Made by a program: the position numbers and the translations under genes. The notes beneath the pieces were generated by a model, which had not been told where the DNA came from, searched no databases, and was given only the letters and a program-made list of their open reading frames with translations. Shown piece after piece: positions 11,841 to 23,050 of a stretch of 64,000 bases of DNA (positions within the stretch are counted from its first letter, which is position 1; each line of letters begins with the position of its first letter). This DNA comes from Sambucus nigra (taxonomy: Eukaryota; Streptophyta; Magnoliopsida; Dipsacales; Adoxaceae), in NCBI GenBank assembly GCA_949130495.1, contig OX422210.1, forward strand, positions 501,433,760 to 501,497,759, given 5' to 3'.

Positions 11841-11984
11841 TTTCCTACCGATCATACTTCTTCAGCGGAGAGATCAACTCAAAAGCAAATTGAGATTATC
11901 GTCGATAAATCAGAAATATCAGTCACCCAAGAAAATGCTCAACGATTAGGTGAATAGAGCAAGAAGATATTCAAACATAGAGTA

Positions 11985-12400
11985 TTATCAGAGGAAGACT
12001 TCAAAAATGACATTCCAGTTTGGAAATTATTTATGGATAAATCTTCATGTGCCACTGGTAGTGGAGCAAGAATTACCATCAATAATCCAGATGACCTAGA
12101 TGTGGAATATGACTTAAGTTTTTATTTCCAAGCTTCCAATAATGAGGCCGAGTATGAGGCGTTATCATAGGGTTGGAACTAGCTTTATCATTGGATGTCG
12201 AGCAGATGATAGCATACAATGATTCTCAACTCATTGTTAATCAAATGCTTCAGATATATGGAGTTAAAGGAGAACTTATGGTAGGATATTTAAACAAAAC
12301 TATGGAAGTTACCTCTTTATTTCCTATAGTCAAAACGGATGGATCCCTAGAATATAGAACACCTGAGCAGATACACTTGCTCAGCTAGCCTCATCAACTT
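11985..12400 (+). pseudogene. Second, archaeal-type RNase H (aRNH) of the Tat element
   Basis: The frame reads WKLFMDKSSCATGSGARITI (12022-12081), then LSFYFQASNNEAEYEAL (about 12117-12163), ELALSLDVEQMIAYNDSQLI (12175-12234) and YGVKGELMVGYLNKTMEV. This is the plant archaeal-type RNase H pattern: D-G-S (here D-K-S), then NNEAEYEAL with the catalytic glutamate, then NDSQL with the third acidic residue. A second RNase H downstream of the retroviral one is diagnostic for the Tat lineage. A stop at about 12168 and a one-base shift separate the halves. The glycine of the first motif is lost. Confidence 0.85.
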
Positions 12401-12559
12401 AGATAGAACGTAGCCGAACTATTCCAGTAGAGATCTTCACACACAGAAGCATTCATGTGGAAGCTATCAACATTATCTCAATGGAATTAGGTCCTTCCTG
12501 GATGGATATGATAAAAAACTACATTAACAAGGGTTTCTGCCATTCGACCAAAAATAAGC

Positions 12560-13735
12560 CAGGAAGATGAGATACAAAGCAACTTGTTACATTTTGGATA
12601 AAGGCATTTTATACAGATTGGGATAAACTGTCTCCTTCTTTATTGTATTTTTCCATCCAAAGAACATGGTTTTATTAAGGAGGTACATGAAGGCTCATGC
12701 GGAGTTTATTTAGTAGGGCGATCATTCATACAAAGAATAGCCATGAAAGGCTACTACTGGTCGATGATAAAGGCAGATTGTGTTTTTGTTGCCGAGACGC
12801 ACGATAAGTGCCAGAAGTTTACTACTATTCATAGAAGACCAGGGGCTTACCTTACTCCCTTCACATATCCTTGTCCATTTTTTATTTGTAGGATTGACTT
12901 GGTTGGCCCATTACCGACCATTAATGGAAGGTTCAAGTATTTGGTAGTAGCAGTGGATTAATTCACCAAATAGGTAGAGGTTGAGCCCTTGGTTGATATG
13001 CCTTATCAGAGGATTTTTTATTTCACATGGAAGAAGATCATATGTCACTATGGGATGCCTTATGAATTCATCGTTGATCATGGTATTCAGTTTGATAATG
13101 ATGAGTTTGAGGAATATTACATCCAATCAAGATTCATAAACTTCATTCAGCATATGAACATCCACAATGCAATGGTCAGATAGAGACCACTAATAAGACT
13201 TTTCTTGATGGGTTGAAGAAAAGGTTAGATAATGCTAAGGGGAACTGGATGAATGATCACAACGTCCCATGGGCTTACGGGACTACACCGAGAATAGGAA
13301 TATGAGAGACCCCATACATACTTTCTTTTTTGCCACTGAGGTAATAGTACCAGCTGAAATAGGTCTGTCGACTCATAGGGTACTAAAATTTAACTCCACT
13401 AAGAGTGATCTCATAAGGAGAATAGATCCAGACATGGTTAAAGAAGTCAGAGAGGATGCTCTAATTCGAATGGCTACTTATCAATAAAGGATGTCTAGAT
13501 TCTACAATACAAGGGTCAAGTTGACCAACCTGAAAGAATGAGACTATGTCCTTAAGAAAGTAATTTAGAAAGGCAACAAGTTGGAGCCCAACTGTCACGG
13601 TCCTTATCACATCTCGGTAGTCACCCAACCGGAACCTACCATTTGTAAGTAATTAAAGGAGAAGAATTCAGGAATCCATAAAATACCGAGCATCTATGAA
13701 AATATTATCAATAATTTTGATTTGATGTAATCGTT
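12560..13735 (+). pseudogene. Tat-element integrase
   Basis: Integrase inserts the cDNA into the genome. The N-terminal zinc-binding region includes RAMKGYYW-like (about 12740-12760) and HDKCQKF with its cysteine. The catalytic core has RIDLVGPLPT (12892-12921, first Asp), YLVVAVD, then IVDHGIQFDN (about 13070-13099, second Asp) and a decayed HPQCNGQIE-type stretch near 13150-13190 that would hold the catalytic Glu. An LKKRLDNAKGNW segment (13210-13250) and a C-terminal SH3-like part (to about 13640) follow. Stops and frameshifts occur in the core. No chromodomain is seen, as expected for Tat. Confidence 0.85.
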
Positions 13736-14759
13736 TATTCAACTTAATGAAGTTGTGAGTTTTTATCAAATGTACTTCCTTTTTTATGTTTTATTTTTGG
13801 GGTATGTTGATATACATCCACTACAAACTTTTCCAACTACTAAAAGGTCAAACTTTTCCAACTTTAAAAAAGTTTAGTTTGGAAATTTCTTTTAGACTTC
13901 ATGTATGATTTTGTCTTTGATAAGTCAAGAATAAGAAGTTAGTAAAACTTCATGTATGACTTAAAGTTAAACACAATAAGTTTTACCCGACTGGGATAAA
14001 CACATGAATAAATATACATTCCTAACACAATTGGTCACCAATGATAATTGATGCAACCACTTAGCTTAACAAAAACTACTTACAGTTTTATTTAAGTGCA
14101 TTAGTAGAATCTAAGGCATTACAAATTAGGTTCAACGCTGAACCAAACACTTATCATTTAAGCATATTACCTAGTCGGCAAGCCGATTAACTAATCACAA
14201 GCTTAAGTAAATGCTAAAAGTTATTAATAAACAAATGTATTTACAAACAAAGTCTATTTTATTCCCAACACATTTTGTGTTACAATACGAGAACTAAAAA
14301 GAAGGAAATACAAGTCTATTCTACTGGACGATTTTCTTCAGCATTACTTATCTGAGCAGGAGGCTTATAAAGGGTGCTCAACAAGGTTGTATCTCTAAAA
14401 TATCTTATCCTATTACGCCCGCTGTTGTTCAGACGATCTAAAATATTTTATGGGGGGGGGGGGGATATATTCATCTTCTACTTGAAGGCCATAATCCCCA
14501 ATGTATTTTCACACTAGGCTCGAAGGAATGGCGTCGATCGGGATACAGTTGACATTAATCTTAAAAAGGGGATCAAGGTAATCTAACATCCCTAGATTAT
14601 GAAAGTACCACAATTCATTTTTCTTGGGTATCTTCAACAACCCCAATAAATTAAACTAACTCCATTTATATCCATTTGACCGAGCGTACATCATACCCAT
14701 TCATCTAGATAGATTTGGGTTACTTATGGAATTGGAAAGTTAGTCGATCCACCCTATCT
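13736..14759. other. Non-coding gap between pol and the antisense ORFs, with a G13 tract
   Basis: The 13736-14330 part is AT-rich with no coding pattern. The 14330-14760 part reads on the minus strand as weak continuation of the antisense frame (stops, possible lost exons) and holds a run of 13 G at 14452-14464. I cannot define a gene end here. Confidence 0.5.
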
Positions 14760-15431
14760 TAAAATATTTTTTATGTCTTTATCCTTCTCCTACAATAAAG
14801 TTGCTTGGCCGGTCAAGGTCTTCCTAGTTCTCTCATCATCTACAGTTAACCGAGCAACCATGACCTGCATATAAGGTTGGCTATACTTAATTTTTCCCTT
14901 CTTCAAGTTCTCCAGTTCCTCCAGCAGTCTCGCATTCTCTATATCCAAGAACATGACTCCTTAATTTGGCCTAGTAGTATCAGTTGTCTTCTTTATACTA
15001 TCCAAATTATTCCTTAAGGCATTATTTTCTTTTTTCAGGAGTGCAACTATCTCCCTAGCAGTTTTTGATTCTTTATTTATCTTAATTTCCTTCTTTTTCA
15101 AGGCAGATGTGATATCTTACAACTTCTTATCAAACCCCCAACATTCTCTCGAGGCTTCGTACTTAGGTTTATAGTCAGAGTGTAGCAATGCCCGAGAAAG
15201 ATTGTGATCTTTTTACATATATTCAATCATCTCATAGTAGGCAACGTTATTTTCCACGACCCTATTAAAAAGACAATGAAAATGAACATATGCATCTTTC
15301 ACTTGGTTAGAGGTATATGTGCCGAGCAACCCTACTAACTCTTCTTTAGTCAAAGCCACATGAACATCTTCAAGAAGACTTTTACAACGTCTCAACAGGT
15401 CAGATTTAGCATAAATTATTATATTCTTCAT
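14760..15431 (-). pseudogene. Antisense ORF 2 of the Tat element: coiled-coil protein
   Basis: One minus-strand frame stays open in register from the ATG at 15431 for about 220 codons, broken only by isolated stops (first at 15213-15215, after 72 codons). The N-terminal part includes LLRRCKSLLEDVHVALTKEE and QVKDAYVHFHCLFNRVVENN. Downstream are heptad-rich segments such as SALKKKEIKINKESKTAREI, ALLKKENNALRNNLDSIKK and ARLLEELENLKKGK, predicted coiled coil. I do not recognise a catalytic domain. Its place, antisense between integrase and 3' LTR, matches the extra antisense ORFs known in Tat-lineage elements. That the frame is still traceable through four or five stops suggests it was once translated. 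It could also be the 3' exon set of the gene just upstream (15704-17557). Confidence 0.6.
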
Positions 15432-15703
15432 AGCATAAAACTAAAATTTCATAAGAATAAGAACATAAGTTCGACCAAGGAAGATAAATGAATAATATCA
15501 AAGGATCACGAGAAAGATTGAATAAATCTTCTTCATTTAATTGGTAAATAAAAGATTACAAGGGAGGTTCCATTACAAATGAAGAAGGAAGAAAGAAAAA
15601 ATAAATTCACATCAAAAGAAGGCAAAAACTATCTAAAGGAATTAAACCTTCTCCTTATCCTTGGCTACAAATGACGAAGGATGAAATTAGTGACTAACAC
15701 CAT

Positions 15704-17557
15704 TTATGATTTCCCATAACCTTCCTCGTTATTAAATTCCTCGTCCAGTTTGGGAGGAGTTCTTGGGTCGTGCCTTTAAAATAACTCTAGGTCAGCTTGT
15801 GTGCTGACCTCCTTCAGAGAATCCGACCAGTCATCCTTGTAAGAAAATTTCTTAGCATATTCAATATAAATGTCTACCATAGTGAAGGCCTTATCCCATC
15901 CCTTGTTGGTGGCCTCTTCCTTGTCAGACTTTCTCTTGGTCTTCAGCTCAAAGTACTTTTTCTTCTTCACGTCCGCCTTAGTAGTTAAGGTATTGACCTT
16001 CTCCTCAGTAAGTTAGGCCTTGTTCTCGGCCTCTTTCAATTTACCCTTATCAGAAGTAACTCTCTCTTCGACTGCCCAAAGTTTATCTTCCCATGATATT
16101 CTGTCATTCTCAAGGGACTTTTCAGAATCCTTTAAATACTTTTACATGACTTTAAAGGCTTCTCCGATGCCTGCCTAGGAAGCTTTTAGCTGGTCGTCCT
16201 TCTCCAGCATTTGGTTATAATCAACCAAGAACTACAAATGAAGGAATATACAACATCAGTATAGAAAAATATCAAATATATGTTATTCAAAGGAGATGAA
16301 AAAGTCAGGTACTTACCAAGGCCAAATTCTGACTAGCCCTTTCAACCAACTGGGCTCTAGACATCAGGGTTGCTGCTGACCTATCTTATGGAAGACATCC
16401 AATATTTATCAAACCCCTGACCAATCCAGGGTTGATGGCCACAGAGGCATCTTCAATCCTGCCTTGGTCGACAAAGGTTTTTTATGCCAACTCTTGGTGG
16501 CTGGGTAGACCTTTCTTTAACCTCTTGAATTAAGGCTTAACAGTTTTAACTTCTTCATCATTAAGTACTTAAGGCCTCTTCTCAGTAACCCGAGGCCTCT
16601 TGTCGACAACAGTATTCCTTTTAGCAGGAGGAGGAGATCCAGATTTGCAAGTAAGTTTGGTATTTTTCTCTTCACTATTTCTACAGATGGTGAGGTGAGG
16701 ATAGTTTTAAGGTCAAAAGATTAAAAGGAAGATGAAGTTCCTCCTTGTGAAAGTTATCTCTTTACTTCAGCTGACTTGATAGCATAGGAGGTGGAAATTA
16801 GTTTCTCGTCCAAGTTAATGGGGGACTGAGGCAAAATGATTATTAGTCGGTTAATAAAATAAGTAACATAACTCCTATAATCTAATAGGACAAAAGTTTC
16901 TTAGGGATTCTCCTCTCCCTCTCTTTAGTGATTGGCCTACAAATATTTGAGGTCGTCAATATTAACCTTGCTTTCCTTCGTGCACTTCATTTTTTGTTCC
17001 TTTGCATGAAAACAAGACGATATGGTTAGTCGACAAACCATTAAACAGTTAGTAAACATGGGAAGTAATTAAAAGTCAAAATAAATGTACGACCTATTCC
17101 ACGCCCTTCCTTGGGGCATATTGCTAATTCTTCAGTCCATAGTCCCAATAATCTTTGTTTGAATCTGGCAAGTTAACCACCAATGCATTATTGGCCTACC
17201 CGACCTTCATATAATAGGTATTATCACCAGTGGTTCCCCACTTGTAATAGAACATAAACTCGGGAATCCTAATACAAGTCCCATGGATTTTCTTTAACCT
17301 ATTTACCCCATTTACATCCCTTCGTGTATTGACGAATACTCGCTGTAGGACTACATCAATATACTTGCAAAATTGAAAAAGTGGGTTTGGGAGAAAGGTA
17401 ATACCACACTCAGCAATGAACAAAGTTGGAATCCAGTGACCCTCAACCAGTGACAACACATCAACAGGGCCACTAAAAATCTCTAAACCTACCCAACTGG
17501 AATCTTTGTTCTTTCCTTAAATTCTTGTAAAGAACCTTCGTCTATAATATACACCAT
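15704..17557 (-). pseudogene. Antisense ORF 1 of the Tat element: spliced gene, N-terminal domain plus coiled coil
   Basis: Minus-strand gene of unknown function. The likely start is the ATG at 17557 (MVYIIDEGSLQEFKE). A conserved-looking N-terminal domain at 17196-17500 includes SLVEGHWIPTLF, FLPNPLFQFCKYIDVVLQRV and FMFYYKWGTTGDNTYYM, ending near NLPDSNKDYWDYGL (about 17145). This resembles the plant 'putative gypsy-type transposon' domain (Pfam PF04195). The C-terminal part is a coiled coil: RSAATLMSRAQLVERASQN (exon ending 16317), then after a GT-AG intron FLVDYNQMLEKDDQLKA, YLKDSEKSLENDRISWEDK and an end with GWDKAFTMVDIYIEYAKKF and DDWSDSLKEV. It closes at a stop at about 15776 or the stop at 15704. 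Five or so stops make it a pseudogene here. Similar antisense ORFs occur in Tat relatives, but their role is not known. Confidence 0.65.
16232..16316 (-). other. 85-bp GT-AG intron in the antisense gene
   Basis: On the minus strand the exon ends GCCTTG and the intron opens GTAAGTACCTG, a near-perfect plant 5' splice site. It closes TTCATTTGTAG before TTCTTGG. Joining the two sides keeps one reading frame (A-L then F-L-V-D), and the intron is AT-rich like plant introns. A second, weaker candidate lies at about 16990-17090. Confidence 0.7.
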
Positions 17558-18011
17558 GTTCGAATGATAAAAAAATTAAAGAGGGAAAGTCAAGAGAGAT
17601 TACAAAGTTTGAAAAATGACAGCAAATAGCAAACAATGAAGTCAGAGAAGGAAATCTTGTTAAGAAAGAGAGTCTAAGTTCAGAAAGTTTGAGGTAAATA
17701 CAAATGGAGGGAAACAACCATCCTTTTATGGGTTAACTAGAAATAAGAAATGAAAGAATTAAACTGAACAAATGATTAAACTGATGGTGTCTGCACAATT
17801 CCCAAAGATGCAAAAGGACCAGTATACCCTTTGGCGGTTCATTATTTTTCAATTTATTTACAGAAATTCCAGTTCTTGCTAAACTAGTAAAAAAATTTAT
17901 AAGTTCAGGAAGTCGACTGTCGACTAACTCCTAGATAGCTCGACAAGTAAGATTTTGAATAAATACTCCATAATTTGGATAAGTTAATAATCATGGATAA
18001 TTGAGGGCTTT

Positions 18012-18528
18012 TGTTGTATGTAAAAATTATTTATCTACGCGGACTAATGAGAAATTGAGACCTATCCACCTACGTGGTAATTCTCACAGTACTCACTTAC
18101 TTGGTCAGCTCTAGAGACACTTAGTCAGCCAGCTGGCAGACCAACCTCAAGAATATAAACCATCAAGAATAGCAAAAGCCACTCAGATGGAATAGTTAAC
18201 AGCTCTTGCACATGTACTTGTGAATATCAACAGTCTTATTTATTGTATACAAATTTAAATGCCTAAATATATAAAGGCATTCCATCTCTTGGGTTCCTAA
18301 CCACTATAAATACATGATCCCCCTTAGCTCAATGGGACGATTCATCATGCACAAACATACACTACCCTAAGCTATTGTAGCCACCATCAATAATAAAAAT
18401 AATGCACGTGGGCCTTTATAATAGATGAACCACTTTAGAAACCTTGATTGTTGTTTGTTTGTCTTACCTTATTATCGTTATTTTATCTATTGTTATAATT
18501 GGACTCACTCCATTTTTAGACATCAACA
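18012..18528 (+). repeat. 3' LTR of the Tat element
   Basis: It starts TGTTGTATGTAAAAATTATT and ends at CATCAACA, next to GTTAC. It is homologous to 7395-7914 throughout, including both TATA-like boxes. A short purine-rich stretch (GGATAATTGAGGG) just before it could be the polypurine tract. Confidence 0.87.
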
Positions 18529-18533
18529 GTTAC

Positions 18534-19476
18534 CTTTGCAGTTCTCTGATTATAATTGTTGATTTGGTCAAGGTTTCGACCATATCGCAAAAACAGACAC
18601 AAGTTCAGCAAGGATGTATCATTGATTATAAAAAGAGCTTATATTGTATGTGTTCTAACCAAACGAGTCTTATTTTCTTTTGTATATTTTTTAGTGTGCA
18701 CGTAAGAACAATTTCTAATGACATATATTTAAATTAGTTAGGGAATCAATGGGTACAACTTATTAATGCGAGGTAAATGCTACAATTGGTAAGAAAATTT
18801 AACATACATAGGATAATTAGAGAAAAATTAACAATATTATCAATGAAAATTTCACTCTTAAGTTTTAAATTAAATATTAATTAGAAAGAAAATTATGACG
18901 GAGTGATAAGTTAAAGACCAATGGATGTGAAAATTTTGTCTACCATGTGACTTTTCTTTATCCTTATTGAAATGTTAACGCATGTGTGTTATTATGTTAT
19001 TATCCACAATAACGTTTTCAACTTTATTTTAATTTTAGGTGAAAACATTTGTGGGTTACACGACTTTCTGATAATTGCAACCATTTCCTCTCTCATTAGA
19101 TAGTGCGTGAGGGTTTCAAAATATAGTGTTATCTTGCATCAGTCAACCATAAGTGTTTGGTTTCTGTTTTTTCTTCATTTATTTTGGTTGTTTTTTGTTT
19201 CTACTTTATCGATTTTTGAGTCTCGTGGTTATATGATATTGGTTTTATTTCCTTTTTATGGATTAAATTAAATTCTATTATAAGATGTTTGCTAATTTAT
19301 TGATATCCTATGTTTCTAGTTTAGTTCACTTTTTTTTTCAAGTGCTTATTTTATTTATTTAGTTTGTCTTATTCATATTTGTGACACACATTGTCGTTCC
19401 CTTACCTTTTCTTATTCGAGACAAAAAGGGGGGGAAGGTTAACCTTAAGTGGATAAGTTTTTAATAAAGGTGGAGT
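18534..19476 (+). other. 3' spacer of the interrupted SIRE-like element, with polypurine tracts
   Basis: AT- and T-rich non-coding sequence. At 19419-19437 GAGACAAAAAGGGGGGGAA matches GAGACAAAATGGGGGAGAAA in the copia element at 57750, and AAAGGTGGAGTTG (about 19467-19478) just precedes the presumed LTR start. In SIRE-type elements such tracts follow pol and prime plus-strand synthesis. RT and RNase H are missing, so the element lost its pol. Confidence 0.55.
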
Positions 19477-20099
19477 TGTTGATGTATATATATAATTTAG
19501 ATTCTCTTTTCATATATTCTCTTTACATGTGGGTGATGCAATAAATAAATGAGGAAATAAAATCATGCCACCACAATGAACACATGATTTAAAGTGGAAA
19601 CCCTTGTAGGGAAAAAAAATTCACGCCCCAGCCCAACCAAGTCCACTACTATTGAATAACAATTACATATATTAGAAAGAATATACACGAATTACATATA
19701 ATAAAAATATACATTCCACAAATTATTTCCCTTATATTATGATATGATGCTTCTTCACATATTGGGATTTTTTTCTCTCGACTAACCCCTAGATCAACCC
19801 TTATGTTTTTTCATACCCACCGATATATGATGCTGCATATTTATCCACATAAATCCACGTGTTATAAACCCACACGATCACTCATCTTGAAATAATAAGA
19901 GCAAACACTATAAGGGATATTGCAAATTGAAGTTATCTTATAGACTATAGGGATAAGATCACACCCATAAATTTTTTATCTCAAAACAAAGTCATGGTTT
20001 TGTAAATCTGGGTTGCGCATCATGAACTGAGTTTTTAAAGTTTATTTATACATTCCTTCATAATTGAGAACCTCTTAAATACATTTCTTAAAACGAGTC
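19477..20099 (+). repeat. Start of a SIRE-like 3' LTR, cut by the Tekay-type element
   Basis: It starts at TGTTGATGTATATATA right after a polypurine-type motif. It carries GTGGAAACCCTTGTAGGG (about 19584-19601), a phrase typical of copia LTRs. No partner LTR is in the window. The sequence is cut at 20099/20100 by the Tekay-type element and may resume at 31202. Confidence 0.45.
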
Positions 20100-22608
20100 T
20101 ATAATACACTGTGTTTTCGTGAATAAATCAAATTTGTAGAATTTAAATTAAATTGGTAAAACTTATTTTGAGAATACATTTCGTGTTTATGATTGCATGT
20201 TTATTTGATTCAATTGTGAATAATGTGTTCACTCTTAGAAAATAAATTGTATGTTAACTAACTTATTGTTATGTGTTGGTTAAACATAAAAAAGTGTGTA
20301 ATTTGGGTAATTATAGTTTGGGCACATTCTGAGATGATTTGAGAACTCAATTAGTTATTTTACACATATAAGATTAGCCCCGAGGAATAGGTACCATTAA
20401 TGAAGTTATTGGGCCAATCCTGGTATGGTTTCGGGCTTGTTTGGGGGCCAAAGGTGGAGCTTTATGGGTAACTCCGGATTAGCTATTGTAAAAGGATGGT
20501 TAACAACTTAAGAGGCTATTCACATCCATTACAACACAACCCTAGAAGCCCCATGACCATAGTAGAGGTTACCAAGGCTAAACAAGGAAGGGAGAACAAG
20601 GATTCAAGAGAGGGAGAATCCAATCCACAGTTTAAGGCAAGAATTCTCTTGCAAACTCAATGACAATATGTTTCTTAATTCATCTTTACATTTTCTCATA
20701 AAGTTTTAGGTTAATTTAATAAATTGATATTTTGATTAATTGGAATAATTCTATGACTTCTAAAACAAATATGAAAATAATGGTTTTAAGGATTAATTAT
20801 TTTGGATACAAACCCATCATTGGTATTGCGTTAATTGGTAATTAAACCTTGGAATCCATGTTATAGGATTTCTATTTTGATGATTTCAATTGATGTATTG
20901 ATCTCGTAAGTCTGAGATTGATTAAATGAGAAAGTAGGTTCAAATTGGGTTTAGATGGACTCTATTATTATATGTAATTTCTGGGATTTTGGGGTATGAT
21001 CTTGTGTTAATGTGATTAGATAGTCATCTAAAAAGTTTAGTTGATTCATGAGTAATCTATATTTATTGATAAATAAGGCAGTAAGGCTTTAGGATGAAGA
21101 TTGGACTTAGGAATAGAGATCTCGTATAGGAAACTATAATAGTTCTGGTCACTGCCAGAAAGAGAATCGATTCGGCCAACAAAGCGAATCGATTCAGTCT
21201 GGGGGCGACCTGATTCGGCCCTAGAGGAGAATCAATTTGGCCTCTAGGCTTGGGTTAGGGTAGGACCGGGGAATAGTTCAGGTGATTTTTACGAATTTAG
21301 GCGAATATGTGGGAGAATTTGTGTTGCTACTTTATTAATGGAGAAATTGACAACTAACTAGATGGTTAATTTTTAAAGTAAGAATATTGATTGGATATTA
21401 ATGAGACTTTATCGGTGTAATTATAGGGTTAATTACTTATTCATATCGTGTGATAAAAATATGTATTTATTTATATGTGTGACCATACCAATGTTCGTGG
21501 ATGGCCTATCGGTTGGGGTTGTGTAAGTCTCGGGACCGTAGCATGCATAAGCATAGGTAGGCTAGGCATTTTGTAGGTCATTATTTGGGTCCTACATAGC
21601 AGCGCCACTTATAAGGAGGTATGTGTAGAGGCTGGGATAAATTTTCACCGTCCGGGGCATGGTTAGTAATGGTGTACTACGTAGGAACCACCCCGCTTAT
21701 GTGTGTTTTGTATATCCGTTTGGATGAGGGACTTTTTCGGACTTACCGCTAGAGCACGAATGGAACACTGAAGGCAGATTCCTTTATATGTTGTATATAT
21801 GTAAAGACATATATAATTATATAAGTTAATTAAGATTAAATATCGGTAGTCTAATTAGGTACACATTTGACAATGAACCCAATAATACATAAAATGCATA
21901 TTATATGATATGTTATTTCTGGTGGGTAGTATTTAGGGGCTACGCTTGGAATTAAAAGAACATGTATAGATAATTATCTTTTGTGTATGAATTGTGTTAG
22001 ACACATTAAATATTATCTTATTGTGGTAACTTTTATACTTTGTAATTAGGACTTTAGCTGATATGCGCATAGTAATTCACTTAAATGAGGGGTGAGATAC
22101 TTACTTCATGCGAGTGCCGATGGGCGATGTATAATGTGCATTTACTACTTATTGTACATTATTATAGTAAGTTAATTTTTGCAACTCTCAGGTGCTTATC
22201 CAAATAATAATATATTTTTCCCCCGGTTTACATAGACTGGGACAACAAGGTTGATAGGAGATCAAACTTGCGGTTGTATTTGCACATCCATTACTTCAGT
22301 TCATTTGACTCTAGAATAGGTTGTTAATTCCATTATAGTAAGTTTATTATTTTAGATATTGTATGGGTAAAGGCTCAAGTTTATTATCCATTATTCTAGG
22401 GTATTTGTTATATTTGAGTGGACGTTTTATACTAGTTGGGAGTTTGAGCTTATTTCTTTGCCAGTTGGGACTTAAATAATTTATTTGAATTAAAATTTTA
22501 GATGTCATATTATGGTTTGATGCTAAGAATGATATAGATTGTTAGAGAAGCCCCATCTTCGCATATTATGTTTGTCCAACCTTTACGTGAAAAATGGGGG
22601 ATATTACA
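20100..22608 (+). repeat. 5' LTR of the Tekay-type element
   Basis: It starts TATAATACACTGTGTTTTCG, a decayed form of the TGTAATACCCCGTG start seen in related LTRs, and ends GGGGGATATTACA. At 21165-21245 it carries a cassette of GAATCGATTCGGCC-like repeats. It is about 160 bp longer than the 3' LTR, mainly because of a segment around 22045-22215 absent from the other copy. Confidence 0.87.
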
Positions 22609-22610
22609 GC

Positions 22611-22622
22611 TGGTATCAAAGC
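22611..22622 (+). other. Primer-binding site of the Tekay-type element
   Basis: TGGTATCAAAGC lies 2 bp after the LTR end. It matches the complement of the initiator Met-tRNA 3' end (TGGTATCAGAGC) with one change. It fixes the plus orientation. Confidence 0.85.
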
Positions 22623-22762
22623 ATTCAGATTCTAGCGTCCTTAGGATCTATGTTGCATTCATTACGTTCTGCGTTGCATTCATTTGATGTCTAGAACCCT
22701 ATTTTTAGGAATCATTGTATTCTTTATGATCGGTTACTAAGATGAACCTTGTTTTCTTTTAG

Positions 22763-23050
22763 ATGGCAGACGGTAGGTGAGGTAAACCATGACGTGTCAC
22801 CATACAAGCTGCAGAAGATGGGGCACAGCAGGAGACACACCCACTGATACCACCAGTTCCACCCTTAGTTACTCAAGCAAACATTGCCATAATAGTGATG
22901 CAGACAGTCTGTACGATGATGGATGCTATGCTACAACACTTTCAACAGTAACAGCCACCACCACCACCCTCGCAGTAGGTGGTGCTACCACTTCAGGCAT
23001 GGGGTTTAGTATAGGATAGAGTTAGGGAGGCCTTCACTAAGGGCCACTTG
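22763..23050 (+). pseudogene. Tekay-type gag, 5' part, split by a solo LTR
   Basis: The ATG at 22763 (MADGR) is the likely gag start, about 140 bp after the primer site. The frame continues with RVTIQAAEDGAQQETHPLIP and PPVPPLVTQANIAI, a proline-rich N-terminus common in this lineage, then a glutamine/proline run (about 22945-22975) and REAFTKGHL at 23020-23050. Stops occur early. The gene is cut at 23050 by an LTR whose target duplication restores the reading across the junction: FTKGHL is followed at 26055 by LEFARC. The better-looking frame at 22789-23019 is a shadow of this one. Confidence 0.65.

Larger units (their letters stand above)
7395..18528 (+). mobile_element. Complete but degenerate Ty3/gypsy Tat-lineage retrotransposon
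   Basis: An 11.1-kb element with two related LTRs (7395-7914 and 18012-18528) that both open TGTTRTATGTAAAAATTATT. Inside, in order, are a degenerate primer site, gag, aspartic protease, RT, RNase H, a second archaeal-type RNase H, integrase, a non-coding gap, and two antisense reading frames before the 3' LTR. The second RNase H and the antisense ORFs between pol and the 3' LTR are known hallmarks of the Tat lineage. Flanking pentamers ATTAC and GTTAC fit a target duplication with one change. All plus-strand genes carry stops, and catalytic residues are lost in protease and RT, so the element cannot move by itself. Confidence 0.9.

Noticed and set aside
22789..23019. 76-codon threonine/serine-rich plus-strand frame
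   Set aside because: It overlaps the gag start at 22763 in another frame. The gag frame has the expected start, position and proline-rich composition; this is its shadow.
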